Of a stretch of DNA of 64,000 bases, positions 14,301 to 28,099 are shown piece after piece. The notes under the pieces were generated by a model that worked only from the letters and a program-made list of their open reading frames with translations, made no database searches and was not told the DNA's origin. Made by a program: the position numbers and the translations under genes. Numbering within the stretch: the first letter of the stretch is position 1; each line of letters begins with the position of its first letter. Source of the stretch: Callipepla californica brunnescens (taxonomy: Eukaryota; Chordata; Aves; Galliformes; Odontophoridae); the NCBI GenBank assembly GCA_023055505.1, contig JALIRH010000013.1:2852001-2916000 (forward strand). Direction: 5' to 3'.

Positions 14301-17300
14301 AAAATGATGCATTTACCAAAGTCCTTGTGCTTTAAATTCAGAGGAACTACATCTTTTGAGCTCACTCAGTGATTCTCTCACCTGAGACTAGTTCCTAATC
14401 CTATCCACCTTCCCACTTCTTCAGTGATAGCAAAATGCTTATATTAAAAGCTGTCCATAGAGAAGCTCCCATCTGGTCTCCCTACCTGCTACCTACCTCT
14501 CCTATGTCTTCTTCTTCCTATTCTCATCCTCACCTCGTCTGTGTCACCTTCTGACAGTGGGGGCTGCCATTTTAATGGTACTTCTGCTAAACTGCTTTCC
14601 AAGTCTCTGATCAAAGCTGTTGGAGGGGAGCAAACATACACAATTTTCGCATTGTTTCTTCTGAGCAACATCAAGGCCTGGGCTCATGCATTTCTGCAAT
14701 GCTAAGGGCTTGGTGGGCCATTGTGAATATGAGATCATGCTCTCAGGAGATGCAAGTCCTTTATATTGCTAAGGTGAAAATAAAGAGTTTTCCAAGTCAC
14801 CGAGAACGAATGCAGTTCTTGTTTCTGTCTGATTTCATAAGTCTCTCAGAGCAGAGAGACAAGTGGATTGCAGGTTCATGAAAGGACTCAGTGGTAAGGA
14901 CATGATTCACTAAGTGGGTTTTCCTTGAACATAGCAGAAGGACAATACAGACTGATACAAAACTATTTGGAGCTGCAGAGGCAGGCAGACACCAGGCATC
15001 AGGCATCGGGTGACTGAGAAGGCTGAAGGTAGCAACTATGAGCAAATAAGAAAAATAACAAAGGGGTGGGATAAATAAAAGATGATGCAAGATGGTCAGA
15101 CAAATAGTAATAAAAAATTCAAGTCCAGAAGACACATGGGGTGCGATGAGTGAAGAAGCCTCAATGGCTTGTAGAGGTACAGCAGTCAGGCTAATATATT
15201 GAGGTAGAAAAATGACATCTCCTAAAGAAAGCAAAATTAATTATTTGCCTCAGAACTGCCAAAGGAGAAAAAAAAGCTGACAAAAAAAGACATGTCATAT
15301 AATTCCCAGAGTGACAAGGAGAAGTAGCAGAGATGCAAGGCCTATATATCCTTCCAGTGCTATCTGGTGCTTCAGCAAACTGCATAGTTGAAGAATACAG
15401 ACAACGTACCAATAATATGCAGAAGTGCTCTGCAACAGGGAAGGGTTCTGTCTGACCATTTCCATGAAGCACAGGACAATTTCTAGGTCTGATTATCCTT
15501 TGCCACAGCCTTAAAGTCTTCATTTCCACCTGCACAAAGTAAGAAATTATTCCATATAAAAATTCTCCTTTTTTCTCGGTGGCAGCTCAACACCCTATTC
15601 AGAGGTAGAAATATCTAGTCATGGTGCAGTGAAAAAAATCAGGCATGAACTGATGTTGCTAATTCATAAGGGAAATGGGTCAGAAGCCTTTTCCAAAGTC
15701 ATCTGAAATTCACCATGAGAAGGCTTGGCTACGAGTTAGGTGAAGCACCGATGAGCTCCGCCAGCCACGCTGCTTTGCTCCAAGGTGAAGGGGCAGCTCA
15801 CTTCATTGCAGCAACAGGACCTCAGAGTAAGATAATTTCTCAGAAAATAAAAAAGCTAGATCACGGTGAGTTTTTCTCTCAGCATCAACATCAGCTGTAG
15901 TTTTTCTCCTTTTTACAACAAACTTCCATTACAAAATAGCTCCCCTTAGCGTCTGTGGGCAGCCATGCACATCCCCTGTGCAATGTGTTATAATGACACT
16001 GTTACAGAGATGCCTGGAGATCAGTGACCGCCTCCTGGGGTCTCACTTTGTTCATTGTCCATTGCAGGACATTCCACCCGCGAGGACATGAAATTAGAGG
16101 AATTACTTCAATATAATCAATCCACTGGTGCTAAAAAATGAGTTAAATAAACTAATTTTGACTAATAAAGGGGGACACATCAACCCAACAAAAAAGAGAA
16201 GGCAAAATCACACTGTCCTACTTTTCCATGTTCTAAGTACTACATAAATGGTCAAAGCTTGAAATATAAAACAGTGAAACCAGACTTGTATACACACTTG
16301 GCATTACTGTTTTACTTTCCAGATACATAGAAAAACAGTACGGGGATAACATGATTGCAAAGTGCACTCTTATTTAGAGTCATTAAGAAGCAGAATTTCA
16401 GAGCAGCCTTATCAAGACCAGCTTAACTGCACAAGCAGAGGAATCCTGAAGTGACAGAAAACTTACACTGAAGCTCTTGGATGCTCTAATAGCCCAGAAC
16501 TGGCCTGCTCTCACACAAGGCTGACCAATTCATTCCTCAGCTGCCCACTTTCTGCCTATAGCAAAGAAAATCAGGCAAAGAAATTCTGTTTCAAAAACAG
16601 AATGCACGTGAGTCTCTGATAAGGTATGAAAAGTGTGAAACTAAGATACAAACAGAGGTGCATGCAAAACTGTACAAGAAATGTAATATTTAGGCAAGAG
16701 GAGATGCAAAACAAGGGCATGCCTTTTCCTCTTCACATTTTACAAATGGTCTTTCAGCTTTGCAGAAACTGAACTGCCCTTCTGACCTCACTGGTCACAG
16801 CTAGCTTCTTTACAGCAGTACCCAAACTAAGAGCTTCTACTGCTTTATCAGTACAAGGGACAGCTGGGGCATAATGCGGGGATACTGACATTTCTGTGAT
16901 GTCAGAAGTTTTCAGGAAATGAGAAATACAATCCAGAAATGCTGGGCCATTGTGCTGTCTAGCACATCCAAGTGCCCCAACAAGATGAGCAATGTTTTGC
17001 ACGCTCCTGGCTGCAACCAATGATGTAAAAACCAAGTCCAGACAAGTGAGGTGGCTTTTCTCCTGAAGAGTGAGAAAAGACTGAACAAATGTTTGTGCAC
17101 AGAAAGAACTTGCAGCACAACATCAGCAGGACCCCAGGCTAATCAATAATTTCAGGACAGAGGTATCTAAAGGCAAAACGTTGGGGAGAAGAGCTGATCA
17201 ATGCTTTATTATACTCTTACACTTGATATTGGATGCTGCAGGATGCTTGTAAGCGTGTGCATTAATGTGCTTTTTGACACAAGAATGAACTCTCAGTAAA

Positions 17301-17489
17301 AAGCCAAGATGAAACAGGGTCTGTGAGAAACCTACTGAAACAGGAAACTGTCAGGGAGAGGATGTCAGGACCCTACTAACAGTTGCTTTTCTGCATACCA
17401 ACTCCCTAAAACCACACAGACAAAAATGCTGGTCTCCAGCTCCATCTTTCAGTCAAGACAACCAAAGCAAATGACATTGGTCTCACTTA
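8314..17489. other. Intergenic, nothing recognised
   Basis: Holds two 145-codon frames (11766-12203 + and 14797-15234 -) with no domain, family resemblance or splice context. No repeat family was recognised apart from short T/G runs near 11885-11910. Confidence 0.6.
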
Positions 17490-17677
17490 TATAGAGGGTG
17501 ATGAGCCCCTGGCAGTGCTGCCCAGAGCTGTGGGTGCCCACCTCTGGAGGTGCCCAAGGCCAGTGTGGGTGGGCCCTGGGCAGCCTGAGCTGGGGGGCAG
17601 CCAGCCCATGGCAGGGGTTGGGGCTGGATGGGCTTTAAGGTCCCTTCCAACACAAGCCATGTTATGATTCTATGATA
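17490..17677 (+). mobile_element. CR1 LINE 3'-end fragment, GC-rich subfamily
   Basis: The sequence runs GAGCCCCTGGCAGTGCTGCC through CAGCCCATGGCAGGGGTTGG, GCTTTAAGGTCCCTTCCAAC and ends ATGATTCTATGAT. It is better preserved than the other short copies, suggesting a younger insertion. Confidence 0.88.
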
Positions 17678-20600
17678 GCTCCAGTGGGTTTTACACACAT
17701 CCCAAACTACAATCGCTGCAGGAGAACCTTGCTACATCCACAAGCAGAGAGAATCCCAACTCCCAAACCATGATACAGTAATAATTCATTGGTACCTTGA
17801 GCCTTTCTCTGTGATTTCCCCTCACAGAAACATTTCTGACCGCATGTTAAGCATTTTCCTTTTACTATAGTGTCCATTTCTGACCTAAAAGGATTGCTAC
17901 TGGATCAGAGCTGAGCTCTGTTTTGCCTGATTGTCCTGCCTCACATCCTTGGGTTATAAAGATAAATGCAGAGAAGATGAGAACTTGGACCTGTGGCTGA
18001 TGGTGCAGGGGACAGCAAGTAAAAGAGTGTGGGCCCACGCTAGCAAGGCAGAGAATCACACAGGGTGCAACCCCCCATAAACTCGTGCCAGTTACCTGCA
18101 GGTAGAGAATGAGTACTTTTCTCATAGTGTCTCTCTGGCCCTCGCTGTATTTGGAGGACATTTTCTTCATCCTCTCAAGGCATTGTCACTAATGGAAATC
18201 TAGTGCCAAGGTCTCCTCATTCATCTCAATCACAAACATCAAATTTTGACTGAGCAATTTACATCTGCCTACCACTTTGCCTGCTTTGGTCCTTAGAGCT
18301 ACTAAAGGTTAATTTCTATCACCGTGAGAATGTCATTGCCTCATCTAAACACATCCTTCCACATGTGTTTTGATTGTTTTGTCAGTGGCGAGGCTGAGAG
18401 AAGATCTCATTGTTATTTTTGGTCAAATCACTTATCATAGGCAACTGTCAGCTTCCTGAGCATTGCAGGCTGCAGCGTTTGTGTGCTTATGAGCAATTTC
18501 ATTACTCAGGATGAAATGGGAACTCACTCGAAATGGCAGCTCCTAACCACAGCAGCAGGACAGGAAGATGATGGATAGCCAGTCAGTGCACTAAAGAGAC
18601 TGGGCAAGCACTGGTTTCCCAGTCACAGAGGGCAATGAAATAGGCACTGAAGTGGGGCCATGCTCAAAGAGGAACCATGTTGTTCAGTATCCTATCCCAC
18701 AGTGCTGCTTTCTGTTAGTACAAGCTCAGTTTCCCTGAGCTGTGTACTGAAGCCCAATCAGAGCGTGATCTGTTTTTCTTATTTGTCCTTACCACTCCTT
18801 CTTGCTTGTCAAATCCATTTCAGTTATGGCAAACAGAGCAGGTGTGTGCAAATCAGGACCCTGCTAAAGCCATGCTGGAAACAGAGCCCAGTGCCTACAG
18901 CACTCTGCTGTGCTTTGCCACAGCCAAGGACTCCTAACAGAACTCCTTAGATTGAAGAGACAAAATATCTGACAATAGAAAAAAAGCAACGCTGATAACT
19001 AAAGCAGAGGGTGACAGACTTTCACTGGGGTTCCAAGTGTTCCGGGCACTGGAAACCATTCTCTAATTCACATTAATTTAACACTATCACAAGGGCAGCA
19101 ACATCTGTACCATTTGTTCTCCAGAAACACCAAGAGTTGCTTACAGAAAAAGAGAAATATCTTCTATTGGCAAGTTCAGTTACAAGAATCTTCTAGAAAA
19201 GCTGATCTCTGTAAGGAGTTCAAAGTTGTCATCTATTTTTAACAGCCAAAGGTACAGTAAAATTTCTTTACTGACATTTAAAACCAGGATTTTGTCATCC
19301 TATCTGGGGGCTGCACAGAAGTGCAAACACAAGTTAATTCCTTTGGGCACAAAGGCACGTGTCTGCAAAGGCAACTTACCCACAGATCCATCAGTGGCCC
19401 CACTCCATTTACCTGGGGTGCAAAATGAGCACAGGCAGGTGGGTTTGAGCCACAGCCAAGCCTTCTCTGCCAAGACATTTGCTCCAACGTTGACCCGTGC
19501 AGAGGCCACTTGGTGCCTCTGGCTGCCAGACCTCCCATGCACCCCAGCAGAGCTAACAGCTCCGTGTCCCTGTGAGCAGACAGCACTGGGCAGCTGAGCT
19601 CATCTGGCTGCTGCCACCTCACGGTCCTTTGGGGGAATCTGTCAGCAGCAACAGACACACCTGGGGAATCACTGTTTGTGTGCTGGCTCTCTAAAACATC
19701 ATTCCAAATCAGAGGTGTGGGTATGTTCTAGACAAGTGATATAGTTGAGTTTCCTCTTCAGATGCCATTCTGGGCAAGAATTCCTTCACCTTAACAATGT
19801 CAGGAGATAAGGCAGGATCTGCAGCAACCCTTGCACCTGTCTTATCATCTGGCTCAAGTGAAAGCCAGCAAGCTCTGAGGACATAAGCCTTCAATCATGG
19901 GAAACCCAAACAGCTTTTCAGGAAAATTCATTTTCTTGTCTATTCTGACAGAAAGTCTTCACATAAATGAAGTGACACATTTGTTTGATGGATGCTGCCA
20001 CAAGCCTTTGCCTTTTCACACTGAAGATTAATGGCTCCTAAAGCCAGGTAAATGTCACTCGTCCAAGAAGTCTTGCTTCAATGGAATAAACAGTCCTCTC
20101 ATACATCTGTGAACTGATGAAGCAACTTCTGGACACAAGAGACTCCATCAGTGCCAAAGAGAGAAGGTCAAGCACACACAAAGACTCTCAGAATGGCAGT
20201 GGGTACCAGTAGCAGCCAGCTTTGCTTGCAGAAGTAAAATAATATCTCCTACAGAGGATCCCTTGAGTTCACCCATGTCTGGGATCAGCTGAACTCAGAA
20301 GAAAGGAGCAATGCTTATAGAACCACCACAGCACTGAAATTAACAGGGCTACTTCTACACGCAGCAGATTTGCAGAATCAGACCCATAATTAGGGTCTTA
20401 TTTGAAGAGAGCTCTGAAAGGGGCAAGCTTTTCTCCCTGGTGACTATGTTGTTACCTGCCCCTCGTGTTTCAGCACGCGTTCTGCATTCATCAGCAAGGC
20501 CAGTTAAAAATCGCCCGAACCACGGTTTGACCAAGTGCTTATCTGCACAACCGCACAGCCCATACCATCAGTTAGGGAAAAACAATTTCCCCAGGCTACT

Positions 20601-23600
20601 AGAGACAGCCTAATTACCTAATCTGACAGGTTATTAATGGTTCAAGTCAACAAAAAGTATAATGGATGCTGATAAGCACAAGCTGCCTGGACATTTGGCA
20701 CGTACAGCCCAGCTAGAAATCACTGCTGTGAAAAGCTGCCACTGGCCACAGGACTAAATTGTCTGATCTCTCAGGGTTTCATTTAACAGGTCTATCAACA
20801 TGATAAAGAGACAAACTGGCAAGTTTAGTTCATTTGCAAGAACTGGGAAAGAGCCTAACAGGATGAAAGATATTTATGTCCCAGGTTAATGTAAAAATAA
20901 ATCTCTGCTTCATTTCTCTGTAATTGCAACGCCCTCTCATTTTACAGGGCTACTTTGGGATAAAAATTGTGTTACGGTCTGTTTGAGGAAGGAAGCAGTA
21001 CACGTAAGGATGCACGAGGAAACAAGCTGTGAGAGCCAGAATACAGACTTCTTGTTTGTCAGACCTGTAACTCATGTGATTCCATCAGAATCTCAGCTTT
21101 CCATTTTAGAGAGCAAAAGGAGCCCTATCCCTGGCAGCTCCTGGGAGCAGCACACACCAATGACACCTGAACGGCTCCAAGCCAGAAATCACACAAAAAG
21201 GAACTCATGCCATCAGTAACTGATTGTAGCCTGAGGGTTTTCCAGGCCAGTTTTGAAACCATTTGGCACTTTTCACCTAAGCATAAATGCCTACAGCTAG
21301 CAGCACCAAGGCCATTGAAGGGTTATTTAAGAGTGAGACAGGTTTTTCACAGACTCCTATTTAACTTAGGTTTGGTTCAGTACACTGCATTTTTTTCTTT
21401 TTTTTCTTTCCAGTGCAACCTTTTCATTGTGTTTTGTTACCCAGTTCCCCGTGAAATCTTTCACCCGCTGCTTCTTCATGATGTCAGCTTCTCAGTGTAA
21501 TCTTCCATCCTCTGTCACCTGTGCAGTGAGGGCTAACGGGGGCTGCTTGACCACTCAGACTCCAGTGCATCACACGTATGCTTTGACACACGTCCCATCA
21601 TTAAGCAAAACCATCTGCAATGGAAATATGCATCTCCACATCTGTAGACTGTCTGCAACATGACAACACCACCTTGGAAAAGTAAGCAAGGTGGCATCTA
21701 TCTGCATGAATCACCCTGGAGAACATGTGTGACTGAGGCTTGGCATGAAGTGATTTCAGCCAAAGATGTTCCATTTGTACAAGTCCCAGTGGCTCACTCA
21801 GAGCTTGCACTGCTTACAGCAGTTCAGACCCACAGCCCAGCTTCTGTTCCAGATAAAGCAACTACTGATTTCCTTGGATACTTTTTTTCCTGTGCCAGCA
21901 GTAAAATTACAGACATCTACATGCTCACTCTGCAGTAGACTCTAATTCTTTAAACCACAACAAAGGGAAACGACAAGCTATTTTTATTGGAACAATGAAG
22001 AGAACCAAACCAAGATCAGAGAGCTTCGTTAATACTGAAATCTTTCACCACATTCTCAGAACCACAATGCACCAAGCAATACCAATGGTTCACTGTGTCC
22101 TTAAGACTACTGGTGGTACTGGAAATTGCAGACACTACATGGATGTAGTTTAGGCCAACAGAGAGGGTAAGACTTGACTCAAGGTGCAGGATGTTACTGG
22201 CCCAGGTACAGCTGTGGCAAAAGAGGGTTTCAATTTTTTAACAGGAGACAGAAGCTGCCTCCCACAGAACGCTGCAGAAACTCTGCAACTCAGATATCTC
22301 AAGGAAAATAGTCCACTGCTACCAAGCAGGCCCCATGGCCAAAACATCTCCCCAGCAGGCAGTTGTTGTGCTCAGCATGTGGACTGCATGTTTGAACTCT
22401 GCAGAGCAGGCTGACAGTAAAGCAATTCAAAGAAGGTGTGTACTACCAAGCAGGAATACAGAAATTTGTTTTAATTGGGTGAAAAAAAGTGGGCAGTGAT
22501 ACCATACACAATACAAAATTATGTTATCTCAATCTCAGGTCAGAAAGACAATAATTCTGTGTACTAGGCTCTGTATGGATGACCTACCTAGACCTCTTTT
22601 TTTGTTCTACTCATGATATAAAGATAATCATCTTTAACCATCAAAAAACTGGTCAGCTCTCTGACATTTCTTACCTGACTCTCAGTATCTTCTATATCAG
22701 GCTTTGCTCATTACTGTGGAGCAGCTGGTCATGCCGGAGGACTCTTCCACTTGCATACAGTAACCTCTCAGCCCATGAGATGAGGCTTACACTGTGCACC
22801 ACCAATGAAGTACTCCTCAAGCCAAGCTCCTGGCACCAGATGACGTATATAACATCCACTACAAAGACACACACAAAAAGTTATTCTCTAAGTGCACAAA
22901 CATTTTCAGCAAAAGAACATCGGCAAATATGATATTAAAAGTCCAGGAAAACATCTTTACACAGCATACAGCAACCTGGGGTCCTGCCATTCCTTTTCTC
23001 ATTTTGGGGGTAGGAATTCACACCATTTCCACCTATGGGGCAGGATCTTCAGATTTCTATCTAAATGCTTTGTAAACTCTAAGGCTGAGAAAGCCAATAA
23101 GGCACAGAGTGAGTGTGCTGCCTACTAGTGAATTACAAAACTGCAGAAGACTTGAGAACACACGATGGCAAAAATATACCAAGTAGCTTAGAGGTACTAA
23201 AGAAAAGTAGGTAGCACCTCACAAATAGCCTTAGGCTGTTATTTCTGCTGCATATGCAGGGGAAAAAAATCAAACAAGAAAGCATATATGTAACAGTATT
23301 TCATCCTTCTGCCCTCCCTGGCTGTCTGAAAGACGGAGGACAATGTACCATTTAGGCTTGCTTGAAAAAGCTACTTGCTTTGGGCTGTGTTCTAATCTCA
23401 CCGAACCTTTTATTTTCATTCCACTTGAGCTGACTTCAAAGCTCTCATTTAATTTGATCACAACATGCTAAGATTAAAACAAACAAACAAAAAAGTACAC
23501 TTCCTCAGCATTATGGGCAGTTTTTCCTGGATTTCTTTTTTTTTTTAATATATTTTTATGTGTACCACGAGAGGGAGCAATGAGTTCACTTTCTGCTCCC

Positions 23601-26600
23601 AAACCATTCAAACTCTTCATTTTTAGGGTTATCAATGTGTGTAGTTACAACGAAGAAAGGAATATCAAACCCAGGCAGTTAAAGGCTGTTGTTGACTCTG
23701 CCATGAAAAGCTAAAATCCCATTACAGCAGAGTACTCACACAAGTGTTAAGGTCCATTGACTTTTCATCTACAGAAGTTTTAATTACCATTTTTAACACA
23801 AGCATCAGACACAGCAACTTGAATAACCACACACACCGCTGGGTAAAGATAGACTATAACCAGATGATTTCTGGAAGGAGATGAATTAGACAGAGCCCTC
23901 TGACTCACACATTCCTCTTGGACAAGGTGAGATGCTGTAGTAATGTGATGCCTTGCTCAAATCTCACATCTAGCTTCAAACCTGGATGAGGGATGAGCTC
24001 TGCTCAGCTCAGGCTTCCGCTTGGCTGTTTTCTCTTGAAAATTCACTCAGTAGCAGCATGACCCGCTAGCAGGCCAACACAGATCAGACCTGGATCGCTT
24101 TGCATCTGTACTATTAGCAACCAGAAGCCGAGCTGCCACTGTCAGACAGGCGTCTGATAGCCCAGAGCCCAGTCACACTCAGTAACCCAATAAATCCAGC
24201 AGAGGGAGTCCCCAACTCACCCAGCGACCAAATGCGAGGCTCTTGGTCCTTTGCCTCAAAGCTGGTTCAAAAAGCAAGAATCAGACAAAGATGCAAGCCA
24301 CAAAACAGTGCAAAGGCCTCACTACAGCTGAATACAGCAGAACTCCTGGCAGATAAGCAATAGCTCCAAATAGAGCAGTAGGCACACAAGTAAATACACT
24401 TATTTCTGTAGACTGTTACCTATGAACAGGCTGCTTTGCTTGGTTTTTGACTGGAGAATGGATGCACACACGCTGTGGGTTTCCACAGTTATGCCAACTA
24501 GAAAAATGTTCATATGTTATAAAGTTGGTGGCATTAAAGAGACATTCTAACCGTTCACCCAGGGCAGCACACACACAGAGCACCACAATGCTTCTCAGGT
24601 ATCACTCCACCCCTCCATGCCTTGCTTCCCCATGTAAAATGTCAGCACTAACAAAAAGTGCCACAAAGAAAAAGGACAAAGCAGTAACCCTCCAGCTGTG
24701 GAAGAGGGACAGAAATAAAACAGCTCGTGTAAGAGCCTTTGCACCTCACCAGACGCTTGTGTTCTTCGAGGTGCTGTGTCTTTGGTCCCTGTTTGCAAAC
24801 ACGCAAGTGAGCTTAACTAGTCACAGCACTGCCATGCATGAGAAGAATTGAGTGTCCATTCTTTATCTGCATAAAGGAACCCTGGAGGACCAGACAGCAC
24901 TGAAGAACAACATCTGGTAGAAGATATTTCCTAAAAAAAAAAAAAAGAAAAAAGAGAAAAAAATCAGGTTTTTATTTTAATTTTTATTTTTTCTTTGGAC
25001 TTGTGGTCCTTCCCTAAGCTCTACCAGATTTTTCAGTTTCTCTCCATAAAAGCAACGTCTAAAACCTCCTAGAACATAAAACATGGATTCTTTTTACTCC
25101 CAGAAGAGACGAGAGCCTCATACAACCCTGTGGCCCCAGCAGGGCTGCCTTCAGCAGGCCCATAAGTATTGCCATACCATAACAATAGTGCCAGAGCTGC
25201 CCATGCAGCAAAGAGCTCTACGTTTTTAACCTACCACGTTTGAGAAACAGTCCGTTGTGCCAGCTGCTGGAGGAACACTTAATGCGTTATGTTTAGGTTG
25301 TTCAAGGTCTCTCTCACAATACTTAATCATGTAATTCCAACAGGAACCTCTTACAACCTCTTGCATGCCAGCCCTACATGAACAATCCCCTTCAAGAACC
25401 AAATTCACCAAGAAAAGACAAGACTGAAGCTCCCTTTATTTCCCCATCTAAAACAAAAGGCCTGCAAAGGGAGAACACCTCTCAAATTCAGACAGCAAAA
25501 CAGATTTGGATGGTGACACAACAGCGGGCTGCTCCAGGCTGGTGGGTCACAAAGCACACGGTGATGGCAGTGTCCATCATCCCAACACAATGGCTTCTCT
25601 GGAGGGAGCCAGCAGTACCACCATTACCATTTGTTTTCCAACCACTATTTTTTACCGTGCACTTGAATATGCAGCACACAACGGGAAGCAGATTTGCCTT
25701 GCCCTGCGCACACATTCTTTCCAAGCAGTCAGGTATGCCTCATCAGCAAAAAGCAGTTACATTATTTTCAGAAGTTATTAAGTGAAATGGGAAACCAGAA
25801 TGCTGTGATTCTATTACAAAAGAGTTACTGCACTCAAGTGCTGCTGGTGTAAGAGCTACCAGCTGACTTCAGGCAATCTAGCTAAGCCAAGCAGGGCTCT
25901 GTCCCATGAAGTTCAGCCTTCAAGTTCTTCAGTGTTAGCAAATCACCACATAGCCTAGATCTAAACCCATAAAAAGAAGCACCGACCTTCCAATTCACCC
26001 AGATCCTCAAAAAGCTGCGGAAAACACACACAACTAAATAGCAGTTCAAGTAATAAGAATGTGAAACAATATGGAGAGGTACCTTGGCATTAAAGACGCT
26101 CAGCACCCTTCAGGATCTAGTTCCTGAGGCATCAAGTTGACTCAGAGCTCTCCTCAGAGCCACTTCTGCTCTATCCAAGTTCTGCACTGAAGTAACTGAA
26201 GAATGCTGGCACTCATCATGGGCCCTTAAGACAAACCAAGAAACATTTCACACACAGCAGGTATCAGGACCCTCTTGAAGTTCTGACACTGCTGTCATCT
26301 CCAAACATACGCATACGCTGCCTTTCATCTTTGCAACGCTTTCAAACAAGGATAACTACATAATTTCTCTCTCACATTTTACTTCAAGAGCCAGAGAAAA
26401 GCAAGAAAGCAATAACAGCAAAGTTGGTTAAAAGTAAAATTATGAAAATATTGTTTAAATCGTAATTTTTCAGGGCACTTTTCAATGGCGTTGGGCAGCG
26501 AGTATGGAACAGGTTCTCCAGCTCACAACAGGACCCAATACAACTGCAAGAAGTCTAACCAGCAGCGTAAATGAAACTTGGCTGGAGACATCCCAAAAAA

Positions 26601-27549
26601 TCCAAGCAGGAAAGATTAATTTGTACCTGAGAAATAATGGCTCAAACATATTCGTCCTTGAAAGGTTCCAGGAATAGCATGATTCACCTAATTGTAAAGA
26701 GAGGATGGTAGAAAACTAACCCAATAGAACGAAGCACCTTGTGGTGATGTGCAAAAACTCAAACCAGGACTGACTGCCTCATCCAGCCATTAGTGAGAAA
26801 TGCTATTTTTACCCCAATTTCAAAAGAGAAAGCACTAGCAAAACTTATCTGAAAGATGAAAAATAGCTTTCTGATAAAGAGCTCTGCTGAGGACACTGCA
26901 GAAAAATTCTTTCACAAAGATCAGCCTGTGTTGGATGGCTGTTGCTAAACTAGCAAGAAGATAACGGGGCTTTATCTGCTGTTTGGGGTGTCCTTGGATT
27001 TGATTTGTTGGGTACAAAGCAGCAGTAAAACACAGCCACTTCTGGCTTTAGGAGATGTCACTGGAGTTCCATCATCTGGCCTCCAAGGTGCAGGATCTCC
27101 TCTTTGGGCAAGCAGATGCGTGCACATGCAGGCTGGAAGGAAGGCTATGCAGGTGTTGCACACAAGGCACACTCACTGTTAAGGGGCAGATCCCCTCCCT
27201 TTTCCTGCTGGCCGCGCTGCTTTGGATGCACCCAGGATCCAGATGGCTTTCTGGGCTGCCAGGGCACAGTGCTGGCTTATGCCCAGCTGCCATCCACCAG
27301 GACCCACAGGTGCACAGCCCTGTGAGAGAAAAGAGGGGGACAACAGAGCAAGGTGTGGCTTTGCGGGCTACGAAGCCAGGAGGAACCAACATCCGACTCA
27401 GTGACACGTGTGGGTCACAAGCTCAGGAAGCATCGCCAGCTTCCCAGAGGCAGGGAACCCAGAACCCCGCAAGCGATGCTGTTCAAAGGTTGGTTTTAAC
27501 AGCTACGCTTCGTTTCGGCTAACTTTGGCTTCCACTTTCAGCCACTGCT
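17678..27549. other. Intergenic DNA upstream of the homeobox gene
   Basis: No exon, CR1 copy or RNA gene was recognised apart from the A/T-run pair at 24933-24996. GC content climbs from about 27.0 kb towards the CpG island. An upstream non-coding exon of the homeobox gene could lie in the last kilobase but cannot be shown. Confidence 0.6.
24933..24996. repeat. A-rich run followed by T-rich run (imperfect inverted repeat)
   Basis: About 31 nt of nearly pure A/G are followed after TCAGG by about 28 nt of nearly pure T/A. The arms are broadly complementary and could fold into a weak hairpin. It may be the tail-to-tail junction of old retroposed sequences, but neither flank is recognised. Confidence 0.6.
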
Positions 27550-27920
27550 TTTTGGATGCCATTTGCTTTGCTGCGTTCCCCGTGGGCCCCCAGGAAACGG
27601 CATTTCGTTCTCATCCTCCAAGACCTCGGCCTCGGCTGGGCGTCCCCAGCTGATGCCCCTGTCCTGCAGCAGGAGCAGCCGCGGGAAGCGGCGTCCCGCA
27701 GTCGAGGAACCTTTCCAAACCGAAGATCCCTCGCACGCTTTCGCTCTCCTTCCCGGCGCTTTCCAAATCAGCAAGTAGTTTCAAGGAGAAAACGACGGAG
27801 CCGAAGTCCGGCAGCCGTCCTCCTCCTGCGGAGCGGAGCCCGCGGGCACCCGCCCGGGTCCCGGCTCTCCGCCCGCCCGGGTCCCGGCGCGTCCCCACCC
27901 CCGGCCCTGACGCCGTCGAG

Positions 27921-27936
27921 TTAATGAAATGCTAAT
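27921..27936 (+). promoter_or_regulatory. Paired TAAT / octamer-like motif in the core promoter
   Basis: TTAATGAAATGCTAAT holds two TAAT homeodomain cores 7 nt apart, and its right half (ATGCTAAT) resembles a POU octamer. It is the only AT-rich stretch besides the TATA-like element in the surrounding 200 bases, which makes a binding role plausible but unproven. Confidence 0.4.
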
Positions 27937-27968
27937 GCCGGTGCGCGGAGCCGGGCGCTGCCCGCGCC

Positions 27969-27975
27969 TTTAAAA
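27969..27975 (+). promoter_or_regulatory. TATA-like element TTTAAAA
   Basis: An isolated AT-rich heptamer in very GC-rich DNA, 34 nt before the ATG. If it set the start at the usual distance, transcription would begin near 28000 and the leader would be about 10 nt. Either the leader is unusually short or another upstream start is used. Confidence 0.4.
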
Positions 27976-28008
27976 CGCAGCGCGGTGCCGCTCCGCCGCT
28001 CCGCCGCC

Positions 28009-28099
28009 ATGCAGAGCGCGGCCCCGCCGCCGCTGCACCTCCTCACCTCGTACTTCATCGACGGCATCCTGGGCCGCGGCCCCGCGGCGGGGCGGCACG
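28009..28099 (+). CDS. ESX1: Homeobox gene exon 1 (octapeptide exon)
   Basis: The ATG sits in a good context (GCCGCCATGC, G at -3) and opens directly into the conserved N-terminus, with [10 protein letters not shown] at residues 14-23. The exon is 91 nt and ends in phase 1, the phase of ARX intron 1. The donor is the rather weak CACG/GTGCGG. An in-frame GTG lies upstream at 27985 but there is no reason to prefer it. The next GT (28136) would leave a 45-nt intron, too short to be likely. Confidence 0.85.

Noticed and set aside
14797..15234. 145-codon - frame rich in Leu/Ser/Ile, superficially membrane-like
   Set aside because: The hydrophobicity comes from AT-rich codons; no family was recognised and no flanking exons were found.
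1..27500. Search for first exons of IL1RAPL2, the human neighbour on the other side of ESX1
   Set aside because: No CpG island, signal-peptide exon or Ig-domain exon was recognised on the - strand. It probably lies further left, if present.
27055..27522. 155-codon open frame on + just upstream of the CpG island
   Set aside because: No recognised domain or good start context; other frames on both strands overlap it and GC content is rising here. An upstream untranslated exon is possible but not shown.
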